64,000 nucleotides of DNA, taken from Nonlabens arenilitoris (GTDB taxonomy: Bacteria; Bacteroidota; Bacteroidia; Flavobacteriales; Flavobacteriaceae). The position numbers and the translations under genes were made by a program. The stretch is taken from contig NZ_MTPW01000001.1 of the NCBI RefSeq assembly GCF_002954765.1, positions 186,001 through 250,000 on the forward strand, in the 5' to 3' direction. This document shows, one piece after another, positions 57,194 to 64,000 of the stretch. Each line of letters starts with the position of its first letter. Position 1 is the first letter of the stretch. Under the pieces are notes generated by a model. The model ran no database searches. It saw only the letters and a program-made list of their open reading frames with translations, and was not told where the DNA came from.

Positions 57194-59560
57194 ATGATTA
57201 AACGATTATTAATTGCAATAATTTTATTGAATTTCGCTTACGCGAAAGCGCAATCAGAAAAATTCACCCTATCAGGTACTATCAGTGAGGTAAGCACCGG
57301 CGAGACCATGATAGGTGTGAATATATTAATCCCAGAATTGAGCGCAGGTACATCTAGTAATGAATATGGTTTTTACTCCATTACCCTACCTGCTGGAACA
57401 TATAAGGTTGTTTACAGTTTTATAGGTTATAAAAGCATATTAAAAGAGGTCGTTCTAAGTAGTGACACTCAAATTAATATAGAGATGGCAGACTCTGACG
57501 AACAGCTAGATGCGATAGTTATCAAGGCAGATGTAGAACGTTTAAGTACTAAATCACCGCAAATGAGTACAAATGCACTATCTATAGAAACCATTAAAAA
57601 AATACCTGTAGTTCTGGGCGAGACAGATATTGTAAAGTCACTAGTTCTACTACCAGGAGTTACTAATGCTGGTGAAGGTGCCTCTGGATTTAATGTGCGC
57701 GGTGGTGCCGCAGATCAAAATTTAGTTTTACTAGATGAGGCAACATTATACGGTAGTGATCACTTGTTTGGCTTCTTCTCTGTTTTTAATCCTGATGCCA
57801 TAAAGGATTTAAAATTATATAAAGGAGGAATACCTGCTCGATACGGTGGACGTGTATCTAGTGTGCTAGACATTTATCAACGTGATGGTAATAAAAATAA
57901 ATTAAGTGCTACTGGTGGTGTAGGTCTTGTTGCTAGTAGATTATTGCTTGAAGGTCCTATTGAGAAAGGTAAATCATCGTTTCTTATAGGTGGTCGCAGT
58001 AGTTATGCCCATTTATTTTTACCTCTTTTTGATATTGATAACAAAGCATATTTCTATGATTTAAATGCAAAACTAAGTTTCACACTGAACGACAATAATA
58101 GACTTTATGTTTCCTCCTACTTTGGTAGGGATGTGTTTAAGGTGAACAATCTGTTCGGTAACACCTTTGGAAACTCTTTTGTAAATGCGAGGTGGAATCA
58201 CACTTTTAACAATAAATGGTTTGCAAACACCTCTTTGATTTATTCAGATTACAATTATGGTCTTGAACTAGATTTTGTTGAGTTTGAATTCAGTAGTGGA
58301 ATAACTAATCTTAATGCAAAATATGATTTAACGCACTATGTCAATGATAAAACTAAAATGAGGTATGGGATTAATTCCATCTATTATGAATTTGATCCAG
58401 GACTTATCACACCTACAACAGCCACAAGTCCTATAAACGAGAAACAGCTTACAAAAAAGTACGCTTGGGAGAATGGTGTTTATGTGGATGGAGAATTTGA
58501 AATCACTGATAATATTAATATTAATGCTGGATTAAGATTAAGTACTTTTAATCGTCTAGGTCAAGATAACATTAATATTTACGAAAACAATCAACCTATC
58601 ATATTTAATGAAGAATTACAAATCTATGAATCTGTAGACCCTATAGAAACAACAAACGCTAGCAGAGGTACTACTTTAAAAACATTTGCAAATCTTGAAC
58701 CTCGATTCTCCATTGCATACTCTTTAGATAGTAATACTAGCTTTAAAGCGAGCTACCAGCGTATTAATCAATACATACATCTTATTTCTAATACCAATGC
58801 TCCTACTCCATTTGATCTCTATGCTCCTAGCGGCACTTTTATAGATCCTCAAAAAGGAGATCAAATTGCTGCGGGATTTTTTAAAAATATAGGTAACTAT
58901 TCTTTAGAGACCGAAGTTTTTTATAAAACAGTAGATAATCGACTGGATTATATAGATGGTGCAGACCTTATAGCTAATGATGCCGTAGAGCAAATATTAC
59001 TAAAAGGTGAAGCTAGAGCTTATGGTTTAGAATTATTATTTAGAAAAAACAAAGGTAAATTACAAGGTTGGATTGCCTATACTTTATCACGTAGTGAACA
59101 ACGTACACCTGGCCGCACAGCAGAAGAAACTGGGATTAATAATGGAGAGTGGTATAATGCAGCATGGGACAAAACACATGACCTTACCATTACGGGTAAT
59201 TATGAGTTCAACAACAAATGGAGTTTCGGTGCTAACTTCACTCTACAAACCGGACAACCTATCACGTATCCTAACGGTCAGTATGAATTTGACGGTTTAT
59301 TTATCCCTACATATGAAGCACGTAATAGTAGTCGATTACCAATTGTACATCGATTAGACTTAAGTGCTACTTATATTCCTAAACCAAATAAAACTCAAGG
59401 CTGGCAAGGTAGCTGGGTTTTCAGTATTTACAATGCTTACAATAGAAGAAATGCAGCAAGTATAAGCTTTGCACAAAATGAGGATACTAATCGTAATGAA
59501 GCCACAAGACTGTCCATTTTTGGGTTAGTACCTGCTGTTACTTACAACTTCAAATTTTAA
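57194..59560 (+). CDS. TonB-dependent receptor with carboxypeptidase-like domain
   Basis: A 788-aa outer-membrane protein. The signal peptide ends in AYAKA-QSEK, where a one-mismatch dispersed palindrome supplies the cleavage site. A carboxypeptidase-like beta-sandwich (GTISEVSTGETMIGVNI) is followed by a TonB plug (VLLPGVTNAGEGASGFNVRGG) and a barrel ending in YNFKF. It is shorter than SusC and has no SusD. A DUF4249 lipoprotein follows after 4 nt, a common pairing in this phylum. The substrate is unknown. Confidence 0.93.
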   Translation: MIKRLLIAIILLNFAYAKAQSEKFTLSGTISEVSTGETMIGVNILIPELSAGTSSNEYGFYSITLPAGTYKVVYSFIGYKSILKEVVLSSDTQINIEMADSDEQLDAIVIKADVERLSTKSPQMSTNALSIETIKKIPVVLGETDIVKSLVLLPGVTNAGEGASGFNVRGGAADQNLVLLDEATLYGSDHLFGFFSVFNPDAIKDLKLYKGGIPARYGGRVSSVLDIYQRDGNKNKLSATGGVGLVASRLLLEGPIEKGKSSFLIGGRSSYAHLFLPLFDIDNKAYFYDLNAKLSFTLNDNNRLYVSSYFGRDVFKVNNLFGNTFGNSFVNARWNHTFNNKWFANTSLIYSDYNYGLELDFVEFEFSSGITNLNAKYDLTHYVNDKTKMRYGINSIYYEFDPGLITPTTATSPINEKQLTKKYAWENGVYVDGEFEITDNININAGLRLSTFNRLGQDNINIYENNQPIIFNEELQIYESVDPIETTNASRGTTLKTFANLEPRFSIAYSLDSNTSFKASYQRINQYIHLISNTNAPTPFDLYAPSGTFIDPQKGDQIAAGFFKNIGNYSLETEVFYKTVDNRLDYIDGADLIANDAVEQILLKGEARAYGLELLFRKNKGKLQGWIAYTLSRSEQRTPGRTAEETGINNGEWYNAAWDKTHDLTITGNYEFNNKWSFGANFTLQTGQPITYPNGQYEFDGLFIPTYEARNSSRLPIVHRLDLSATYIPKPNKTQGWQGSWVFSIYNAYNRRNAASISFAQNEDTNRNEATRLSIFGLVPAVTYNFKF
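57235..57250. repeat. Dispersed palindrome, copy 13 (one change)
   Basis: CGCTTACGCGAAAGCG at the end of the TonB receptor signal peptide, read as AYAKA. Confidence 0.85.
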
Positions 59561-59564
59561 GATC

Positions 59565-60374
59565 ATGAAAAAATTATTTATTTTATTAATACTATCAATA
59601 GGTCTGTTTGCTTGCGAAGATGTAATTGAACTAGATCTCAATAATGCAGCACCTAAATTAGTTATAGATGCTGCTCTAGAATTACATGAAGATGGGTTTA
59701 CTGATGCGACGGTTTTACTAACTCGCAGCAGTGCATTTTACCAAGAAGATATCGTTTTTGTAAACAATGCAGCTGTTATTGTAAGCGATCCGTCTGGGAC
59801 AGATCACATTTTCACATTAACTAATCCTGGTTTATATAAAAATGTCACATTAAATATACAAAATGGTGAGACCTATGTATTAACCGTCATTGATGGTGAT
59901 GATATCTACACAGCTACTCAAGCATTTGTTAGCACTGTTCCATACACTCGAGTAGAACAATCAGAAATTACAGGTTTTGGGGACTTTACAGAGATAACGG
60001 GTTATTTCAATGATCCAGCAGGAGAAGATAATTATTATTTATTTGAGTATATCGATGAGTACAATATTGAAGTAGACATATCAGATGACGAATTCTCTGA
60101 TGGTAATGAGTCACTAACTGCCTTTTTTATGGAGGATTTACCAGTAGGTACTGCCATAACACTAACTATAAAAGGTATCGATCGTAGAGGTTTTACTTTT
60201 TATGACACTCTAATACAGCAAACTGCAGATGGCGGTGGCGGTCCATTTGACACGCAGCCAGCAACTGTAAGAGGGAATATTATAAATACAACAAACCCTG
60301 AAAATTTTCCTTACGGATATTTCAGGGTTTCAGAAAGATTTGAAATTGAATATACTGTTGTGGATAATCCTTAA
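59565..60374 (+). CDS. DUF4249-family lipoprotein, partner of the TonB receptor
   Basis: A 269-aa lipoprotein with its lipid cysteine near residue 17, followed by EDVIELDLN, an acidic surface-export signal. DUF4249 proteins are predicted beta-sandwich surface lipoproteins that pair with TonB receptors. Their exact role is not established. It starts 4 nt after the receptor gene. Its last 80 bases contain an 11-bp perfect hairpin (60293-60330), and it is convergent with the thioredoxin gene with a 4-bp gap. Confidence 0.87.
   Translation: MKKLFILLILSIGLFACEDVIELDLNNAAPKLVIDAALELHEDGFTDATVLLTRSSAFYQEDIVFVNNAAVIVSDPSGTDHIFTLTNPGLYKNVTLNIQNGETYVLTVIDGDDIYTATQAFVSTVPYTRVEQSEITGFGDFTEITGYFNDPAGEDNYYLFEYIDEYNIEVDISDDEFSDGNESLTAFFMEDLPVGTAITLTIKGIDRRGFTFYDTLIQQTADGGGGPFDTQPATVRGNIINTTNPENFPYGYFRVSERFEIEYTVVDNP
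60293..60330. repeat. Perfect 11-bp hairpin inside the DUF4249 coding end
   Basis: AAACCCTGAAA and TTTCAGGGTTT around 16 nt. It may help stop transcription from either of the two convergent genes, whose stops are 4 bp apart. Confidence 0.5.
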
Positions 60375-60378
60375 ATAA

Positions 60379-60882
60379 TTAAAGCCCGAAAAGTCTTTCA
60401 TTATTATCCATAAACTCCCAATAATATTGTGGATCTGGAAAACTATAACGTTCCATACGGTTACGTTCACGACCGTTAGTATCTAAGGCTAGCAATGTTG
60501 GAAATTTACTCACCTTTAATTTTTTTTGCATCTCCTTATTAATCTTCTTTTGCTCAAGTGATATTATATCATCACGATAAGGAATATCTAGCATTACAAC
60601 AATGTAATCTTCAGATGCCTCAGCAAATTGTGGCGTATTAAAAAAATCTTTTTTAAGTTTTACACAAGGTTTGCACCAGTCAGAACCCGTAAAGTAAACT
60701 AGCATTGGTTTATTTTGCTTTTTTGCAGCAGCTTTTGCCGTTTTAAAATCTGTAAACCAGTTGATCTCTACTTCTTCAACAGATTCAACTCCATCAATAT
60801 CTTGAACATTTTCTTCAAAAGACTCTTGAGCATTCACCATACCAGTAAAAAGCAGAATTAATAAAACGGAATACATTTTCAT
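60379..60882 (-). CDS. Periplasmic thioredoxin-fold protein
   Basis: The start at 60882 (MKMYSVLLILL) gives a signal peptide ending VNAQ. A TTG further up is rejected. About 167 aa. The redox motif WCKPC follows VYFTGSD near residue 70, and KFPTLLALD holds the cis-proline. It probably reduces or isomerises disulfides of exported proteins. Single gene. Confidence 0.9.
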   Translation of the reverse strand: MKMYSVLLILLFTGMVNAQESFEENVQDIDGVESVEEVEINWFTDFKTAKAAAKKQNKPMLVYFTGSDWCKPCVKLKKDFFNTPQFAEASEDYIVVMLDIPYRDDIISLEQKKINKEMQKKLKVSKFPTLLALDTNGRERNRMERYSFPDPQYYWEFMDNNERLFGL

Positions 60883-60950
60883 AATAACTAGGTTTAATAG
60901 AATCAAAAATAAAAAGATTATTTACACTTAGTCAACAATCTTGCCATAAT

Positions 60951-61577
60951 CTAAACGTATTGTACCATTTCTTGTTGTGGTCGCCTTACTTTTTCCATTT
61001 TAGAAAACATATCATCATGCGCACGATGCCCTACTGGTAAGAGTAAAACAGACTTTAGACCTTGTTTTTGCAGACCTAGTAATTCATCGATTTGTTTTGG
61101 TAAAAAACCTTCCATAGGACAGGAGTCAATACGTTCTTGTGCACAAACAGTCATTAAATTACCTAATGCGATGTATGCTTGATTTTTAGCCCATTGTTCT
61201 ACTTCTTCCTTTCGTTTTTGCGAAAAAGAATGAGTCAACTGCTTTTTGAACGGCTCTAAAACTTCTTCTGGAGTACTCCTTATTTTTTTTACGAGTTCAA
61301 AATATTCATTTACATAATTCACATCAACATTTTTTGTACATAATATTAGTACAGCACTGGCCTCTGCAACTTGTCTCTGACCGAAGGCTTTTTCAACCAT
61401 TGCATTTTTTATTGCTTGATTTTGTACGATGATCAATCTACAGGGTTGTAAACCATATGATGTTGCCGTTAAGTTAAATGCTTGGACTAGTATTTCTATC
61501 TGATCTACAGTTAGAGATTTCTGACTATCAAACTTCTTTGTGGCATATCGCCATTGCAAATTATCTATACTTTTCAT
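60951..61577 (-). CDS. NAD(P)H-dependent nitroreductase-family oxidoreductase
   Basis: A 208-aa FMN protein. The N-terminal WRYATKKFD and SYGLQPCRLIIVQN contact FMN, and AYIALGNLMTVCAQERIDSCPMEGF lies in the central helix of the family. Length and motifs fit NfsB-type nitro/quinone reductases. Single gene. The physiological substrate is unknown. Confidence 0.92.
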   Translation of the reverse strand: MKSIDNLQWRYATKKFDSQKSLTVDQIEILVQAFNLTATSYGLQPCRLIIVQNQAIKNAMVEKAFGQRQVAEASAVLILCTKNVDVNYVNEYFELVKKIRSTPEEVLEPFKKQLTHSFSQKRKEEVEQWAKNQAYIALGNLMTVCAQERIDSCPMEGFLPKQIDELLGLQKQGLKSVLLLPVGHRAHDDMFSKMEKVRRPQQEMVQYV

Positions 61578-61623
61578 AGGTAGGAAACGTTATCTTTGTA
61601 GGATAGTCGAACTATGATAAATT

Positions 61624-61639
61624 CGCTTTCGCGAAAGCG
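61624..61639. repeat. Dispersed palindrome, copy 14 (exact)
   Basis: An exact copy in the gap between divergent nitroreductase and thioesterase genes. Confidence 0.9.
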
Positions 61640-61721
61640 TAAAATCATAACCGACTACTGAAACAAACAAAGGTAATACCATCAACTCCTTAGCATGTTA
61701 ATTTTTCAATAAAGGAAATTT

Positions 61722-62108
61722 ATGACTGAAACAGAAAAACGTATTAATGACTCTGAAACAAGAATTTTCAAGGCCGTTTTTCCAAATACTACTAACCATT
61801 ATGACACTTTGTTTGGTGGTACAGCGCTACACATGATGGATGAAGTATCATTTATTTGTGCCACCCGTTTTTCTAGAAAAAAAGTAGTGACTATAAGTAC
61901 AGATCAGATTGACTTTAAAAAACCTATTCCCCAAGGATCAATTGTAGAACTTATAGCTCGCATAAGCCGAGTGGGGAATACAAGCTGTACTGTAGAAGTA
62001 AGTATGTTTATGGAAGATATGTATAGTTATAAGAGAGAGAAGGTGGTCACCGGAAATTTCACCTTTGTAGCCATAGATGACGATAAAAACCCAACTCCTA
62101 TTTGCTAG
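61722..62108 (+). CDS. Hotdog-fold acyl-CoA thioesterase
   Basis: A 128-aa protein of the YciA/ACOT type. HYDTLFGGTALHMMDEVSFICATRF is the hotdog helix with the catalytic-region Asp, and VTISTDQIDFKKPIPQGSIVEL is the next beta element. It hydrolyses acyl-CoA. Its TAG stop directly abuts the next start codon. Confidence 0.92.
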   Translation: MTETEKRINDSETRIFKAVFPNTTNHYDTLFGGTALHMMDEVSFICATRFSRKKVVTISTDQIDFKKPIPQGSIVELIARISRVGNTSCTVEVSMFMEDMYSYKREKVVTGNFTFVAIDDDKNPTPIC

Positions 62109-62774
62109 ATGCGTAAATTTCTAAACATTACTGTTTTCACGATTTTAGGACTGGTGTTACTTGTTGTCATTCTACAATTCCACATCAACCGATCTAGTCG
62201 TAATCTTATTTTTAAAAACGCAAATGAATTAAAACCTGCATATGTCGGTATAGTTTTGGGAGCAAGTGTACGACCAGATAAGAGCCTCTCACCTATTTTA
62301 CAAGATCGAGTTGATAAAGCTTATGAATTATATCATAAAGGTATTATTAAAAAATTCTTATTGAGTGGTGATCATGGTCAAGAAGATTATGACGAAGTGA
62401 ATGCTATGCGCCGTTATTTAAATGATAAAGGTGTCTCTAATGAGGACATTTTTCTAGATCATGCTGGTTTTGACACCTATGACAGTTTGTTTAGAGCACG
62501 TGAGATTTTTCAGGTAGAAAATGCTATCGTGATAACGCAAAAATTTCATCTGCCTCGTGCTATATATGTAGGCAAAAAGATGGGATTAGAGTTGCAAGGT
62601 TTTATCGCTGACAATAGAGAATACCCAGGAAATGCACATTTCACTCGTAGAGAATGGCTAGCAAACATAAAAGCTTGGCTTGAATTAAACATTGAAAAAA
62701 GCCCTACTTACAGTGGTAAAATTATTCCTATAACAGGAAACAGCAATCCCAGTCACGATAATAAATTAAACTAA
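62109..62774 (+). CDS. SanA/YdcF-family membrane-anchored DUF218 protein
   Basis: A 221-aa protein with one N-terminal membrane helix (ILGLVLLVVILQF), then the DUF218 fold: GIVLGASVRPDKSLSPILQDRVDKAYELY, LLSGDHGQEDYDEVNAMRRYL and TQKFHLPRAIYVGKKMGL. SanA of E. coli affects vancomycin exclusion and the envelope barrier at high temperature. The biochemical role is unknown. It is adjacent to the thioesterase with no gap. Confidence 0.88.
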   Translation: MRKFLNITVFTILGLVLLVVILQFHINRSSRNLIFKNANELKPAYVGIVLGASVRPDKSLSPILQDRVDKAYELYHKGIIKKFLLSGDHGQEDYDEVNAMRRYLNDKGVSNEDIFLDHAGFDTYDSLFRAREIFQVENAIVITQKFHLPRAIYVGKKMGLELQGFIADNREYPGNAHFTRREWLANIKAWLELNIEKSPTYSGKIIPITGNSNPSHDNKLN

Positions 62775-62844
62775 GGTTACATTTATTACTTAAAACTTCA
62801 ATAAAAAAGGCTCTATAATTGTTAAAGCCTGTTAAGTTCTTTGC

Positions 62845-62880
62845 CAAGAATTAAGATAAGTTTTATCTTAAAATAAAAAA
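62845..62880. promoter_or_regulatory. Inverted repeat before the small ORF
   Basis: TTAAGATAA and TTATCTTAA around GTT form a 21-bp symmetric site that ends about 8 nt before the ATG at 62880. It could be an operator or a 5' RNA hairpin. Confidence 0.4.
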
Positions 62881-63023
62881 TGGAAACACATAAACCCGAA
62901 AAAATCAGCAAAAAGGAACAGGCCATAAATTTAGAGCAAACACATGGCAAGAAAATTAATCATCAAGTAAAAAATAAAAAAGAACATCACCAACCAAGAG
63001 ATGAAATAAAAACACAATCCTAA
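62880..63023 (+). CDS. Small lysine/histidine-rich protein, 47 aa, unknown function
   Basis: An ATG-to-TAA frame of 47 codons starting METHKPEKISKKEQ. It is highly charged, with many Lys, His and Gln, no signal and no membrane segment. It is followed at once by a clear terminator (63028-63058) and preceded by an inverted repeat, so the segment looks like a complete small transcription unit. It could also be a non-coding RNA. Confidence 0.5.
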   Translation: METHKPEKISKKEQAINLEQTHGKKINHQVKNKKEHHQPRDEIKTQS

Positions 63024-63027
63024 AATT

Positions 63028-63058
63028 AAAAATCTACTTAAAAAAAGTAGATTTTTTT
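63028..63058 (+). terminator. Intrinsic terminator after the small ORF
   Basis: AAAATCTACTT pairs with AAGTAGATTTT and is followed by a T run. Confidence 0.85.
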
Positions 63059-63090
63059 ATGCCAAATTATAATTAACCAAAGAATAATTA

Positions 63091-63098
63091 TATATTTG
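63091..63098 (+). promoter_or_regulatory. Putative -7 box of tRNA-Ser
   Basis: TATATTTG matches TAnnTTTG, 37 nt before the tRNA. The 10-bp palindrome CGCTTAAGCG (63103-63112) lies at the likely transcription start. Confidence 0.55.
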
Positions 63099-63134
63099 CA
63101 ACCGCTTAAGCGAAAACATTTTTGCTTATCGACT

Positions 63135-63219
63135 GGAGAAGTGGCAGAGTGGTCGAATGCACTGGTCTTGAAAACCAGCGAGGGTCACACCTCCGGGGGT
63201 TCGAATCCCTCCTTCTCCG
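63135..63219 (+). tRNA. tRNA-Ser (anticodon UGA)
   Basis: An 85-nt class II tRNA. The acceptor GGAGAAG pairs with CTTCTCC. The anticodon stem CTGGT/ACCAG encloses CTTGAAA with anticodon TGA. A long variable arm precedes the T arm (GGGGGTTCGAATCCC). CCA is not encoded, as is usual in this phylum. A terminator follows. Confidence 0.97.
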
Positions 63220-63221
63220 CA

Positions 63222-63262
63222 AAAACCCTGATAGTCATTTGATTATCAGGGTTTATTTTTTT
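63222..63262 (+). terminator. Terminator of tRNA-Ser
   Basis: AAACCCTGATA pairs with TATCAGGGTTT around a 10-nt loop, then a T-rich tract. Confidence 0.85.
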
Positions 63263-63302
63263 GGAAATATTTATAAATCAATTTTCTCTTTTATTTATAT
63301 AT

Positions 63303-63938
63303 TTAATCCAGTATTAATAAATCTAGTTGTTCTAAAGTTTTTAATACCATCTTGCAGTAATCTCTAATTGCCTTCTTTTCACTATCGAGTTTAGTAACGT
63401 TTACCGAAGCTTTCCAAATAACCTGACGTTCTTTACCTGGACATATACCATACAAAACACTCTCAGCATGATAAATGGTATAACTTTCTAATTGCTCATC
63501 TGAATAATATAAATCTTGATTTGAATAATAATCATCATTAAATGTTTCAAATGTCTTATTGAAATTACGATAAGATTTAATTAAAGTAACCTTGTTCTCT
63601 GCTCCTATAACTTTTGACACCAATATCGCATCATAACCATTTTCTAAAAGTCTATTTTCTACATTTTTAATTTCTTGCTCAGTCTTAGGCCTTTTTGTAA
63701 AACTATCGCCAAAAAAATGATCACTATTCCACGCATTAACGCCCTTCATATTCAACTGTTCGACTAAACGATTCTCAAAATACTGTCTGTTTTCAACATC
63801 ATTGGATATGGCGAGTATAAGAATTTTTTGAGCTTGAAAATTTTCAACCTCTGGATTTTTCCAATTTTCAATTAACTCAGCATCTGAACAACTAGATAAT
63901 CCGATAATAACCAAAACAATAAATATTAAACTCTTCAT
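63303..63938 (-). CDS. Lipoprotein of unknown function
   Basis: A 211-aa lipoprotein (IGLSSC near residue 17, then SDAE). The body starts with ENWKNPEVENFQAQKILILAISND and has an alternating alpha/beta appearance, with NGYDAILVSKVIG near the middle. It resembles a family of flavobacterial lipoproteins with no known activity. Single gene, convergent with the tRNA unit. Only 62 bp of sequence follow its start to the right edge, with no further gene seen. Confidence 0.8.
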   Translation of the reverse strand: MKSLIFIVLVIIGLSSCSDAELIENWKNPEVENFQAQKILILAISNDVENRQYFENRLVEQLNMKGVNAWNSDHFFGDSFTKRPKTEQEIKNVENRLLENGYDAILVSKVIGAENKVTLIKSYRNFNKTFETFNDDYYSNQDLYYSDEQLESYTIYHAESVLYGICPGKERQVIWKASVNVTKLDSEKKAIRDYCKMVLKTLEQLDLLILD

Positions 63939-64000
63939 GCCTTAACTTTAAATGGTTTCTTGCTTTAGTGAATCGTATCATGCATAACCAGTAAGGGCAC

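Noticed and set aside
62800..62835. Terminator after the SanA-like gene (AAAAAGGCT / AGCCT)
   Set aside because: The stem is short, the loop is long and no T run follows.
63122..63367. Open frame of 81 codons across the tRNA-Ser gene
   Set aside because: It reads through the tRNA and its terminator and its peptide has no protein-like features.

Overview
The window reads as a chromosomal segment of a marine Flavobacteriaceae (Bacteroidota). The evidence is low GC, several SusC/SusD pairs, a hybrid two-component regulator, a T9SS C-terminal sorting domain, TonB receptor plus DUF4249 pairs, promoter boxes of the TAnnTTTG type and weak Shine-Dalgarno sites. The genus cannot be fixed from the sequence. 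No phage, IS element, CRISPR array or rRNA was seen.

Layout. 1-6007 is a four-gene minus-strand operon: a MarR/GbsR-type regulator, a membrane fusion lipoprotein, an RND pump and a TolC-like lipoprotein that runs off the left edge. 6320-51288 is a very large uronate-polysaccharide utilisation region. It holds two PL6 lyases, a PL7 lyase, a PL17 exo-lyase, KdgF, several SDR reductases, GH88 and GH2 hydrolases, two SusC/SusD pairs, a hybrid two-component sensor, KduI/KduD, UxaC/UxuA with an SDR likely acting as fructuronate reductase, a TRAP transporter, two putative surface binding proteins, a lyase-like protein of uncertain family, a FadR-type regulator and the KdgK/KdgA pair. 51509-63938 is mostly housekeeping or general: a probable bicarbonate transporter with a LysR regulator, FAD and nitronate oxidoreductases, a TonB receptor with a DUF4249 partner, a thioredoxin, a nitroreductase, a thioesterase, a SanA-like protein, tRNA-Ser(UGA) and an unknown lipoprotein.

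How the genes work together (inference from family assignments). Alginate would be cut at the surface by PL7 and PL6, imported by the second SusC/SusD pair, and reduced to monomers by PL17. KdgF and an SDR reductase would then convert the monomers to 2-keto-3-deoxygluconate (KDG). A parallel branch handles glucuronate-containing glycans. GH88 releases unsaturated uronate (KduI, KduD), and GH2 may release free uronate or another sugar (UxaC, SDR, UxuA). Both branches meet at KDG, which KdgK and KdgA split to pyruvate and glyceraldehyde-3-phosphate. A shared TTGGTnnACCAA operator lies before the PL17 operon, the SDR-uxuA-kduI operon and the FadR-type gene itself, which suggests one regulon.

The most unusual feature is a 16-bp perfect palindrome, CGCTTTCGCGAAAGCG. 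It occurs ten times exactly and four more times with one or two changes, both in intergenic gaps and inside genes of unrelated function.
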